A stretch of DNA of 6,164 nucleotides from Nitrospinae bacterium CG11_big_fil_rev_8_21_14_0_20_56_8 (GCA_002796165.1 PCWF01000206.1:1-6164); one strand, 5' to 3'; counted from the stretch's first letter, positions 1-5,971 are shown. Made by a program: numbers and translations. The notes: generated by a model from the sequence alone, not told the origin.

Positions 1-758
1 AAAAGGAGCGGGCCCACCTGGGGGGAACGCTGGCCGCCTGCCGGGAGGAGCGGGCGTCCAGAGGGGAATCGCCGGATGCGTGTGAAAATCGATCGGCGGT
101 GATCGAAGCGGAGGCGAATCGGCTCCAGAGGGCATTATCGGAAGCGGAGGAGGAATTGCGCCGGGCTCTTCGCCTGCAAGGGCGGGCGGAGGCGATGCGG
201 GAGGTGCGGGTTCGCCTGGAAACCAGCGAGCGGCGGCTGGAGGCGGCAAAGCTCCTGCTGGAGGTGCTGGGTCCGGACGGATTGCAGGGCCGCCTCGCGT
301 CGCGGGCCTCGGCCTCGCTGGAGGAAGAGATGAACGATCTCCTCGGTTTGATGGAGGGGGATTTCCGTTTCCGCCTGGAGATGGATGGAGAAAACCTGGT
401 GATGGGTTGGGAGCGCGAGGGGGTGGTCATTCCCTTTCAAACGATCAACTCGGCGCATTTTATTTTGTTCGTGGTGCCCTTTCTCACCGTTCTGGTGAAC
501 CGGGTGGCGCGGGTGCGGCGGGCCGCCGGACTTCCCACCCTGCGCGCGGTGTGTATCGAGGCGGAATCGCTGGCGCCGGACAGTCTCGGTCTTCTGCTTC
601 AGGGTTTGTCGGGAATGAGAGGGCGGGGCCTTCTCGATCAGGCGCTGGTGGCCCACTACGCCTCGGTACGCGATCCCGCCCGGCTGTTCGGGTTCACCGA
701 ACATGTCCTGGGGTTGGAAGCGGAGCCGGGTGACGCGAACTGGCAGGCGGCGGCCTAG
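1..758 (+). CDS. SMC/Rad50-like coiled-coil protein, C-terminal part (5' end outside window)
   Basis: The frame is open from base 3 to a TAG at 756-758, so the gene starts upstream of the window; the GTG at 99 is internal. 251 residues are visible. Residues 1 to about 105 are rich in Glu, Arg, Ala and Leu with heptad-like spacing, as expected of a coiled-coil arm. After it comes LGPDGLQGRL and a helix ending in EEEMNDLLGLMEGDF, which resembles the return into the head domain of SMC/Rad50/RecN-type ATPases. In that family an LSGGE signature and a Walker B aspartate-glutamate pair follow. Here the corresponding places read TINSAHF and VCIEAESL, so both motifs are degenerate and ATPase activity is doubtful. 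A possible role is DNA repair or recombination, as for phage SbcC/Rad50-like proteins; this is inferred from shape only. The next gene starts 29 nt downstream on the same strand, suggesting one transcript. The Walker A region, if present, lies outside the window. Confidence 0.6.
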   Translation, partial: KERAHLGGTLAACREERASRGESPDACENRSAVIEAEANRLQRALSEAEEELRRALRLQGRAEAMREVRVRLETSERRLEAAKLLLEVLGPDGLQGRLASRASASLEEEMNDLLGLMEGDFRFRLEMDGENLVMGWEREGVVIPFQTINSAHFILFVVPFLTVLVNRVARVRRAAGLPTLRAVCIEAESLAPDSLGLLLQGLSGMRGRGLLDQALVAHYASVRDPARLFGFTEHVLGLEAEPGDANWQAAA

Positions 759-776
759 CAAATTTTCCCCGAACGG

Positions 777-782
777 AAAGGA
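777..782 (+). promoter_or_regulatory. Ribosome binding site for the 788 gene
   Basis: AAAGGA ends 5 nt before the ATG at 788 and supports that start. Confidence 0.5.
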
Positions 783-787
783 CGGTT

Positions 788-1231
788 ATGGGACGAATGG
801 TGGTGCGAAGATACGGACCAAATTGTAAAGGGTCGGCGGAAAAAACCCGGCTACGCCAATGCCCGGTGCGGTACCGGCGCATCGAATCGGGGGAGGTCCT
901 CAAGCACGGATGCGGCCTGTGGGGCTTAGCCCCGCACGGGATCGGGTGGCGATGTCTTTATTGCGGCAATTACGAGTATGAGGAGAAAAGCACCCTCGAT
1001 TCGCTGTGGTTTCACTTCAAGGTCGGGCGGGAATACTGGCGTCCGGCGTTTTTCGGCGGGCGCGAATTCGTCAACGGGGTTCCGGTGAGCCCTCCCGCCG
1101 ATTCGCTTCCCGGCTCGCTGGCGCGCGATCTGCAAGAGAACCGGCCCCCCCGGTGGTTTCCTCTTTATATCTGTTGTGAAGAGGAGCAGTTTCAACGCTA
1201 CCTGGAAGGAGGCCAGTATGACCGGTTTTAA
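788..1231 (+). CDS. Small Cys-rich protein of unknown function
   Basis: 147 residues; I do not recognise the family. The ATG at 788 is preceded by AAAGGA at suitable spacing. The N-terminal third is basic and carries cysteines at 13, 25, 42, 56 and 59. The last pair forms a CxxC (RCLYCGNYEYEE) like one knuckle of a zinc ribbon, with C42 (HGCGLW) as a possible further ligand. The rest is rich in aromatic residues (YWRPAFFGG, RWFPLYICCEEEQF), with C136-C137 near the end. No signal peptide or membrane segment is seen, so it is probably cytoplasmic. It lies 29 nt after the SMC-like gene and overlaps the next gene by 14 nt, so translational coupling in one operon is likely. Small zinc-ribbon-like proteins are common in phage and mobile-element clusters. 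Zinc binding is inferred from the cysteine spacing and is unproven. Confidence 0.65.
   Translation: MGRMVVRRYGPNCKGSAEKTRLRQCPVRYRRIESGEVLKHGCGLWGLAPHGIGWRCLYCGNYEYEEKSTLDSLWFHFKVGREYWRPAFFGGREFVNGVPVSPPADSLPGSLARDLQENRPPRWFPLYICCEEEQFQRYLEGGQYDRF
1204..1212 (+). promoter_or_regulatory. Strong Shine-Dalgarno that sets the 1218 start
   Basis: GGAAGGAGG ends 5 nt before the ATG at 1218. It favours that start over the in-frame ATG at 1176, which would overlap the upstream gene by 56 nt. The motif lies inside the upstream reading frame, which fits coupled translation. Confidence 0.75.
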
Positions 1232-1586
1232 CGGCGATAAGGGTGAGAACGCGGCGGACCCCAAATGGGATGAAGAGGACTTGGAATCGGACCCCAACAT
1301 GCGGTTCTGCCCTGCCGAAGTTCTTGAGGTTCTGCGCAACGATTTTGGAAAAGGCGGGGGACCGGTGGATTATTTCCCGCGCGGAGATTATCTTCACTTG
1401 CGGCGTCAGCCCATCGACCTGGAAACGGCTGAACTGACAGACCGGCAGTTGATGGCGGTGAGCCTGGTGTTTTATGCGGGGGCGCGCAAAAACCGCGCGG
1501 CGCGGGCGATGAACATCTCGCCGCACGCGGTGACCGAGCATCTTAATGCGGCGTTGAAAAAAATCAACCGGGTTCTCGTGGCTTGA
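1218..1586 (+). CDS. Small DNA-binding protein with sigma-70 region 4-like helix-turn-helix
   Basis: 122 residues from the ATG at 1218, chosen for its near-perfect Shine-Dalgarno. The first 30 residues are acidic and probably disordered (many D and E). Residues 73-117 form the only recognisable module: an LTDRQ start, then KNRAARAMNISPHAVTEHLN and ALKKINRVL. The layout (LTxRQ, an AAxxxxISxxxVxxHL core, a closing basic helix) matches the helix-turn-helix of sigma-70 region 4, LuxR-type and phage late-regulator proteins. No sigma region 2 is present, so it is not a complete sigma factor. It is most likely a transcription regulator or a small DNA-recognition protein, perhaps of a phage. It is the last gene of the three-gene cluster and overlaps its upstream neighbour by 14 nt. 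The target is unknown. A terminase small subunit is an alternative, but nothing here requires it. Confidence 0.65.
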   Translation: MTGFNGDKGENAADPKWDEEDLESDPNMRFCPAEVLEVLRNDFGKGGGPVDYFPRGDYLHLRRQPIDLETAELTDRQLMAVSLVFYAGARKNRAARAMNISPHAVTEHLNAALKKINRVLVA

Positions 1587-1688
1587 ATTGGGGAAAAACT
1601 AGACGGAGACCGGTTTCATTTTCAAGCCGCCCCCGCCGAACTTGAAGCGGGATGGGTGGCGGGAGAAGTAAACTGGACGTTGGAGTAA
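1587..1688 (+). pseudogene. Coding-looking remnant with no start codon
   Basis: Directly after the TGA at 1584-1586, the same frame stays open for 33 codons to a TAA at 1686-1688. The second half reads FHFQAAPAELEAGWVAGEVN then WTLE, with protein-like alternation and GC-rich third positions like the upstream genes. No ATG, GTG or TTG start is available in this frame. It could be the 3' end of a gene whose 5' part was deleted, or a former extension of the helix-turn-helix protein. The antisense frame is the C-terminal tail of the methyltransferase ORF, so one of the two readings is accidental. I do not recognise the family. Confidence 0.3.
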
Positions 1689-2785
1689 CGGCCTTTCTTT
1701 TTTATCCGGGAATTGGAGCTTTGTTTTCTTGCAATGAAGAGAGTATCTACCCGGTCAAAATGCGAATATTTACCACCGAATAGAATTTCATCATAAACCG
1801 CCTTGACGATTTCGGAATATTTAGTGCCTTCGGAAACATTTCCATAGTCGTGGATTGCAATCACTCCTTTTTCAACCAGGAAAGGGGACCAGTAAAGGAT
1901 ATCGTTTTTGCACCCTTCGTAACTGTGATCTCCGTCGATCAGCAAAAGGCGAATATCCGGATCGGGTCGTTTCGCCTACTGGGCGGCGCCCTCTATGGAA
2001 TCCATTTTGGAAAAATGGATCCAGTCCTCGACCTGGTTTTCGCGGTAAAAATCCATCGACTCCGAGTATTCCTCCAGATCGTAGGAGTAAATTTTTTCTC
2101 TTCCACTGATTTTGGAACCCTTTGCTAATAGAATGGAGGATCCGCCCAGATAATTTCCAATGTTGACCACATGCCCCTCCCCGGGTCCGTCCAGGGCTAA
2201 CTCGAAGAGTTTTTCCCTCTCCCGATCCGACAGGAGGGTACGAGGCAATTTAAGGGTAGCCCTGGGGAAGGACACCAGATTTATTTCCTGTTTACTTCTC
2301 CCAAATTCAATTTGATGTGGGTAGTAGATACAGAATTCCCGGTCGAGGATGCATGTCCAGTCATAAAGACCCAGCCGGTATATAAGTTCCAACACATTAT
2401 TGTATCTTTGGGCGATCCCTACGGCTTTCATTGCCCCGGGAGAATTTAATCGGATATCATCGTTGACTCCGAAAAATATCAGGTCGATATTGGCGGTGGC
2501 GATTTTTCTACCTTCCGCACTTTGCAAAAAATCTGGTTGCAGGCGTCCGGAGGGGAAATTGAAGATTTTCCATCGTTTGGAAAGAGATTCACCGAAGTCC
2601 GTATTCTCATTTTTTAACAGGTGGAGTTCAGATTCCGGAAACACTTCGGCGATTCTCTTCAGGGCTAATTCTCCCTGGACCATGGGGCACGTGTGGATGT
2701 AAAGAATTTTTTTAATCTTTTTTGGAACCGGGGGGAGTTCGTAATCGAATGCCAGGAAGAAATTATTTCCATAGGTGGGGGACAT
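1622..2785 (-). pseudogene. SAM-dependent methyltransferase (Methyltransf_24-like) interrupted by an in-frame TAG
   Basis: The frame runs 387 codons from the ATG at 2785, with a single internal TAG at 1976-1978 (codon 270). The start is supported by GGAGG 7 nt upstream. Codons about 23-165 form an alpha/beta domain I cannot name (KKILYIHTCP, IDLIFFGVND). From about 185 comes a Rossmann-type methyltransferase: motif I at 206-223 (VVNIGNYLGGSS), an acidic strand end (YSYDLEEY), then, after the TAG, LLLIDGDHSYEG at 280-291 and GVIAIHDYG at 307-315, as in Methyltransf_24 and CmcI-like enzymes. The TAG falls between the helix after the SAM site and the IDGDHSYE strand, so the 269-residue product would lack the conserved acidic/His motif. 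Homology continues in the same frame on both sides: a nonsense mutation or base error, not a frameshift. It is AT-richer than its neighbours. A plausible role is glycan or small-molecule methylation near surface-polysaccharide genes; the substrate is unknown. Confidence 0.75.
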
Positions 2786-2792
2786 GAAACAA

Positions 2793-2797
2793 CCTCC
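2793..2797 (-). promoter_or_regulatory. Ribosome binding site of the methyltransferase gene
   Basis: The minus strand reads GGAGG, 7 nt before the ATG at 2785. It supports the start and shows that the 5' end of this interrupted gene is intact. Confidence 0.7.
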
Positions 2798-2853
2798 AAT
2801 TAATGAAAGTCAGGGTTGGTTCCGAAACCAAAATTGGCCCGGAAAAGAAGTAA

Positions 2854-2859
2854 ATTATA
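2854..2859 (-). promoter_or_regulatory. Possible -10 element for the methyltransferase gene
   Basis: A perfect TATAAT on the minus strand lies about 70 nt before the methyltransferase ATG, inside the AT-rich 161-bp gap (2786-2946). I see no convincing -35 hexamer. ATTATAAT is palindromic, so direction is not certain. The gap also holds CAGGCT (2882-2887) and AGCCTG (2901-2906) around a loop with seven consecutive A bases, a weak hairpin after the membrane-protein gene. No gene is supported in the gap. Confidence 0.3.
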
Positions 2860-2946
2860 ATGAACAATTTTTTCTTATCGGCAGGCTGAAAAAAACGATT
2901 AGCCTGGTGCACAAATTATTGTATTGTAAGGAAATTTCAGGCTGTG

Positions 2947-4494
2947 TCATCCAGGAAACTCAAATGAAGGCGGTTCCCGGGGTTGAATCAGGTTGCCGGC
3001 GGCGGGGCTTTCCAGAACAGGCGTGAACGATTCCGCCGACCGGGTGATGAAGATCACCGCGATGGGGTCCTCGTATATTTTAATCCAGCCCGGTTCCAGG
3101 AGCAAACGTTCGTGGACGCGATCCCTTTTGCGGGCAAGGACGATCTCGGTGGGATACCGCTCGAGAAGGTCCCGCCACCGCCCCGCGCCGGTGACGAAGT
3201 TCTGGTTTTGTTCGATGACGGATTCGGGATAAACGGTCCGGAACCGGCCATCGATCGAAACTTTGGAATGCGGCAGGTGCCAGATGACGTACTCGCCCCA
3301 GTCGAACGGCACCGCGATATTTCCGCCGATGCCGTTGGCCCGCAGGAATCCCACCGCATAGCTGGGGTACACCTGCGGTTCGACCAGGATGCGGAACCGG
3401 TTCGGGACGTATTTCTGGATTCCGTCCAGGGCCTGTCCCGCCGTGAAGAGCAGGAGACAGCTCCAGAGCGCCCAACGGAAATCCACCGAAAACCGGGGCA
3501 GGCGGCCGCGAACCCTTTCCCAGACCTGGGCGGCCTGCAACGTAAGATAGGGCGTGGCCACGATTCCCGCGAGAACGATGTGCCGCTGGTGCCGGAACCC
3601 GAAGTAAAACGCGATCCCCACCACAAGGACCTCCCAAATCCGTTTGCGGGTCGGGACAATCAATGAAACGAGAAACAACACGGCCAGGGTCTTGTATTGC
3701 CAGAACGCCGTGGCGAAGAGGGGTACCGGACCCCATTCGGTGATCGCTCGCGGCGACGACAGTGTGAAGACGAAAAACCGCCACAGGTCGAGTCCGTACG
3801 GATTCACAAGGACCCCGAGGCAGGACAGGGCGAAAGGAATAAGGACCAGCTTGCCTTCCGGATCGCCCGTGAAACGCGAGCGGAGGAACGCCACGGCGGC
3901 CACGGCGCCGTAGATGCCAAGCCCCGCGACCACTCCCCCGTGAAAATTGGCCCACGCGCACAGGACCACCGGCGACCAAAGCAGGGCACCGCGGTTGCCG
4001 TCGAAAAACCGCAGGAGCATGGCCCACAGAATCGAAAGGAACAACAGAGTGAACAGGTGCGGGCGCGTCATGAATCCCGGCGCGAGCACCGGGATGGAAA
4101 GACCGAGGATCAGAAGGAGCGGCCAGGGATTGGCCCGCACCTCGCGCGGTCGGGTGGAAAGGTAAATCAGGATTCCCACGACGGTCCATCCCAACGCCAA
4201 TTTGAAGACGAGCAAGCCGGTGGAGCCGAGGAATTTATAAATCAGGTAAAACAGAATTTCCGCCGCCCATTCGTGGTTGATCCAACGATGGCCGAACGCG
4301 GTGTAAGAGAAAGGATCCGTTTGCGGGATCTCGCCCAGGATCCAGGCGGTTTCACCGAATTTCACATGGCCCCACAGATCGGGATCGGCGGTGATGAGGG
4401 AGAACAGGTTGAACGCATAAATCAACAGGACCGCCGAGATCAGAATGACGTCCCGGGGCCGGGCGAACGATGAATCGGGCGAAGGGGTGTTCAT
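2947..4494 (-). CDS. Polytopic membrane protein, GT-C glycosyltransferase-like
   Basis: 515 residues from the ATG at 4494. An in-frame GTG at 4518 would add 8 residues; neither start has a clear Shine-Dalgarno. About ten to twelve hydrophobic segments lie at roughly 15-35, 78-113, 123-139, 146-163, 186-204, 215-230, 267-299, 304-322 and 339-354. Right after the first segment comes ADPDLWGHV (D37, D39), then GEIPQTDPFSYTAFGHRWIN and HEW (H74). An acidic D-x-D in the first external loop followed by a W/H-rich loop is typical of GT-C transferases that use lipid-linked sugars. Residues about 372-515 form a soluble domain with PFDWGEYVIWHLP, SIDGR and a final W...YED strand pattern. I recognise this architecture from uncharacterised membrane proteins but cannot name a substrate. 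Likely in the inner membrane. It is intact and GC-rich, 161 bp upstream of the methyltransferase gene on the same strand. A glycosylation role is inferred. Confidence 0.75.
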   Translation of the reverse strand: MNTPSPDSSFARPRDVILISAVLLIYAFNLFSLITADPDLWGHVKFGETAWILGEIPQTDPFSYTAFGHRWINHEWAAEILFYLIYKFLGSTGLLVFKLALGWTVVGILIYLSTRPREVRANPWPLLLILGLSIPVLAPGFMTRPHLFTLLFLSILWAMLLRFFDGNRGALLWSPVVLCAWANFHGGVVAGLGIYGAVAAVAFLRSRFTGDPEGKLVLIPFALSCLGVLVNPYGLDLWRFFVFTLSSPRAITEWGPVPLFATAFWQYKTLAVLFLVSLIVPTRKRIWEVLVVGIAFYFGFRHQRHIVLAGIVATPYLTLQAAQVWERVRGRLPRFSVDFRWALWSCLLLFTAGQALDGIQKYVPNRFRILVEPQVYPSYAVGFLRANGIGGNIAVPFDWGEYVIWHLPHSKVSIDGRFRTVYPESVIEQNQNFVTGAGRWRDLLERYPTEIVLARKRDRVHERLLLEPGWIKIYEDPIAVIFITRSAESFTPVLESPAAGNLIQPREPPSFEFPG

Positions 4495-4530
4495 CGATGG
4501 GGATTGGGTTGTAACCACGGGTGGGTCGGC

Positions 4531-4536
4531 ATTATA
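4531..4536 (-). promoter_or_regulatory. Possible -10 element for the membrane protein gene
   Basis: The minus strand reads TATAAT about 37 nt before the ATG at 4494, with no good -35 partner. If real, transcription would begin near 4525, leaving almost no leader for the GTG at 4518 and favouring the ATG at 4494. The rest of 4519-4619 is AT-rich spacer in which I see no gene or RNA. Confidence 0.3.
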
Positions 4537-4631
4537 ATCGGTTTCCCTGGCTGGCGGCGGTTGTTGGCCAAATTAATAAAGAAGCGGTAAGATTTTTGAA
4601 TTTTTTATACATCTCCATTGACCTCCCCCAA

Positions 4632-4652
4632 CCCCTCCTTGGCAAGGAGGGG
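4632..4652. repeat. Palindrome with 9-bp arms, first copy
   Basis: The arms CCCCTCCTT and AAGGAGGGG enclose a 3-nt GGC. The same palindrome recurs at 5288-5308 and 5944-5964, where it overlaps the last codons of each DUF559 gene. In this first copy no DUF559 gene precedes it. Confidence 0.85.
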
Positions 4653-4665
4653 AGAATAAACAGCT

Positions 4666-4691
4666 CCTCCCCTTCCCTTACCGAGGGGAGG
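4666..4691. repeat. Palindrome CCTCCCCT / AGGGGAGG
   Basis: 8-bp perfect arms with a 10-nt loop; repeated at 5322-5347. Further short relatives with the core CTCCCCTTACC(A/G)AGG lie at 4706-4725 and 4840-4859, all within 250 bp, so the block is a cluster of one palindrome family. Confidence 0.75.
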
Positions 4692-4753
4692 TGGAGAAAA
4701 AACGGCTCCTCCCCTTACCGAGGAGACCGTTGCGTAACTCAAATATGTCGCCC

Positions 4754-4800
4754 TGAGCTTGTCGAAGGGCAATCTCCGGTTGTGTGCTTCGACGGGCTCA
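4754..4800. repeat. TGAGCTTGTCGAAG stem-loop repeat
   Basis: The left arm 4754-4767 (TGAGCTTGTCGAAG) pairs with the right arm 4787-4800 (CTTCGACGGGCTCA). 12 of 14 pairs are Watson-Crick and the two central ones are G-T wobbles, with a 19-nt loop. The core is of the CCTGAGCTTGTCGAAGG type found dispersed in many environmental bacterial genomes. An exact copy lies at 5410-5456 and a remodelled one at 6058-6153. Confidence 0.75.
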
Positions 4801-4876
4801 GCACGACGCTTTTGGTGCCTTTCTCCGACTTATGCAAAGCTCCCCTTACCAAGGGGGAGGTGGAGAATAAACGGCT

Positions 4877-4897
4877 CCTCCCCTTACCAAGGGGAGG
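4877..4897. repeat. Perfect palindrome just upstream of the DUF559 start
   Basis: CCTCCCCTT, loop ACC, AAGGGGAGG: 9-bp perfect arms. It ends 19 nt before the ATG at 4917 and is followed by a second G-rich stretch that acts as the ribosome binding site. Copied at 5533-5553. If transcribed it would fold next to the start and could limit translation. Confidence 0.8.
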
Positions 4898-4899
4898 CA

Positions 4900-4907
4900 G
4901 GGAGGGG
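4900..4907 (+). promoter_or_regulatory. Repeat-derived ribosome binding site
   Basis: GGGAGGGG, 9 nt before the ATG at 4917, belongs to the G-rich arm motif of the palindrome family. The identical site for the second gene copy is at 5556-5563. Confidence 0.6.
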
Positions 4908-4916
4908 TTTTGAATT

Positions 4917-5315
4917 ATGACTAAAATATTTAATCGAGAAAATAATAAAGAAAAACGCCAAAACCTGCGTCACAACATGCCTCAACCCGAAGTCAACCTT
5001 TGGAAGCACCTCCGGGGAAAACAACTTTTGGGTTTCAAGTTTCGCAGACAATTTGGCGTGGGTCCGTATATAGTTGACTTTTATTCTCCACCGGCCAAGC
5101 TTGCGATCGAAATCGATGGCGATACGCATTTTGGTCCCGAGGCTGAACAGCGAGATAAACGCCGCCAGGAATTTATTGAGTCATTCGAAATTGAAATTTT
5201 ACGATTTACTAATAGCGAAGTGATGAAAAATATTGAGGGAGTCATTCTTTGCATTCAAAACAAGCTGTTGAGTAAGACCTCCCCCAACCCCTCCTTGGCA
5301 AGGAGGGGAGAATAA
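4917..5315 (+). CDS. DUF559 (Vsr-like, PD-(D/E)XK fold) protein, copy 1
   Basis: 132 residues with the usual DUF559 layout: an N-terminal helix MPQPEVNLWKHLRGKQLLGF (E25, W29, R33), FKFRRQFGVG at 40-49, YIVDFYSP (D54), KLAIEIDGDTHF (E65, D67, H71), a DKRR helix at 80-83 and a closing ILRFTNSEV strand (R96, F97). The acidic D54 and E65-x-D67 and the H71 position are those expected of Vsr-like nucleases, so all likely active-site residues are kept. Family function is largely untested; DNA cleavage or nicking is inferred from the fold. The last residues, TSPNPSLARRGE, and the TAA are encoded by repeat DNA, and the Shine-Dalgarno also comes from repeat DNA. Codons are AT-richer than in the membrane-protein gene. 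Identical in sequence to the second copy at 5573. Confidence 0.85.
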   Translation: MTKIFNRENNKEKRQNLRHNMPQPEVNLWKHLRGKQLLGFKFRRQFGVGPYIVDFYSPPAKLAIEIDGDTHFGPEAEQRDKRRQEFIESFEIEILRFTNSEVMKNIEGVILCIQNKLLSKTSPNPSLARRGE

Positions 5316-5931
5316 ACAGCTCCTCCCCTTCCCTTACCGAGGGGAGGTGGAGAAAAAACGGCTCCTCCCCTTACCGAGGAGACCGTTGCGTAACTCAAAT
5401 ATGTCGCCCTGAGCTTGTCGAAGGGCAATCTCCGGTTGTGTGCTTCGACGGGCTCAGCACGACGCTTTTGGTGCCTTTCTCCGACTTATGCAAAGCTCCC
5501 CTTACCAAGGGGGAGGTGGAGAATAAACGGCTCCTCCCCTTACCAAGGGGAGGCAGGGAGGGGTTTTGAATTATGACTAAAATATTTAATCGAGAAAATA
5601 ATAAAGAAAAACGCCAAAACCTGCGTCACAACATGCCTCAACCCGAAGTCAACCTTTGGAAGCACCTCCGGGGAAAACAACTTTTGGGTTTCAAGTTTCG
5701 CAGACAATTTGGCGTGGGTCCGTATATAGTTGACTTTTATTCTCCACCGGCCAAGCTTGCGATCGAAATCGATGGCGATACGCATTTTGGTCCCGAGGCT
5801 GAACAGCGAGATAAACGCCGCCAGGAATTTATTGAGTCATTCGAAATTGAAATTTTACGATTTACTAATAGCGAAGTGATGAAAAATATTGAGGGAGTCA
5901 TTCTTTGCATTCAAAACAAGCTGTTGAGTAA
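5276..5931 (+). repeat. Tandem repeat unit 2 (656 bp)
   Basis: An exact copy of unit 1, directly abutting it with no spacer or target-site remnant. It contains the palindromes at 5288-5308, 5322-5347, 5410-5456, 5496-5515 and 5533-5553 and the second DUF559 gene. The gap between the two genes (5316-5572) holds only these repeats. Confidence 0.9.
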
Positions 5932-5971
5932 GACCTCCCCCAACCCCTCCTTGGCAAGGAGGGGAGAATAA
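5573..5971 (+). CDS. DUF559 (Vsr-like, PD-(D/E)XK fold) protein, copy 2
   Basis: The product is identical to that of the gene at 4917, including the repeat-encoded tail TSPNPSLARRGE and the TAA at 5969-5971. The start is an ATG with the same GGGAGGGG ribosome binding site at 5556-5563. The conserved residues are intact, so neither copy shows decay, which points to a very recent duplication or to an assembly duplicate. The palindrome at 5944-5964 overlaps its last codons and could form an RNA hairpin at the 3' end, though no T-run follows. The antisense 81-residue frame across the gene start is a shadow. Confidence 0.85.
   Translation: MTKIFNRENNKEKRQNLRHNMPQPEVNLWKHLRGKQLLGFKFRRQFGVGPYIVDFYSPPAKLAIEIDGDTHFGPEAEQRDKRRQEFIESFEIEILRFTNSEVMKNIEGVILCIQNKLLSKTSPNPSLARRGE

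Larger units (their letters stand above)
4620..5275 (+). repeat. Tandem repeat unit 1 (656 bp): palindrome block plus DUF559 gene
   Basis: This is the first of two 656-bp units that I read as identical base for base in direct, abutting order. The left edge is sharp: 4619 and the bases before it do not match the sequence before unit 2. The unit holds about 297 bp of palindromic repeats, then the DUF559 reading frame up to its last 14 codons; those codons and the stop lie in the start of the next unit. The block at 4620-4916 carries no separate gene. Confidence 0.9.

Noticed and set aside
135..761. 208-codon minus-strand frame opposite the SMC-like gene
   Set aside because: A GC-driven shadow with a His/Pro/Arg-rich composition. 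The plus-strand frame shows the coiled-coil pattern and runs to the window edge.
1976..1978. Pyrrolysine or amber recoding in the methyltransferase
   Set aside because: No supporting element is seen, Methyltransf_24 enzymes are not known Pyl users, and a neighbouring gene ends with TAG. A nonsense mutation or sequence error is simpler.
2775..3026. 83-codon plus-strand frame across the gap between the two minus-strand genes
   Set aside because: It overlaps the start of one gene and the end of the other in antisense; its composition is not protein-like and it has no domain.
3080..4473. Long frames of 369 codons (minus), 258 codons and 227 codons (plus) over the membrane-protein gene
   Set aside because: They overlap the 515-residue frame, which has clear hydrophobic periodicity and family motifs. 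The others are Arg/Pro/Gly-rich shadows caused by high GC.
4561..4619. Plus-strand promoter for the DUF559 unit (TTGGCC ... TAAGAT or TATACA)
   Set aside because: Poor hexamers and poor spacing. It also lies outside the duplicated unit, so it could not serve the second copy.
4521..4913. 130-codon plus-strand frame upstream of the first DUF559 gene
   Set aside because: It is a read-through of palindromic repeats (peptides such as PELVEGQSP and LTKGEVENKR are translated repeats). Its would-be start lies in the spacer and there is no domain.
4884..5129. 81-codon minus-strand frame, repeated at 5540-5785
   Set aside because: It is antisense to the DUF559 gene start and is duplicated only because the unit is duplicated.
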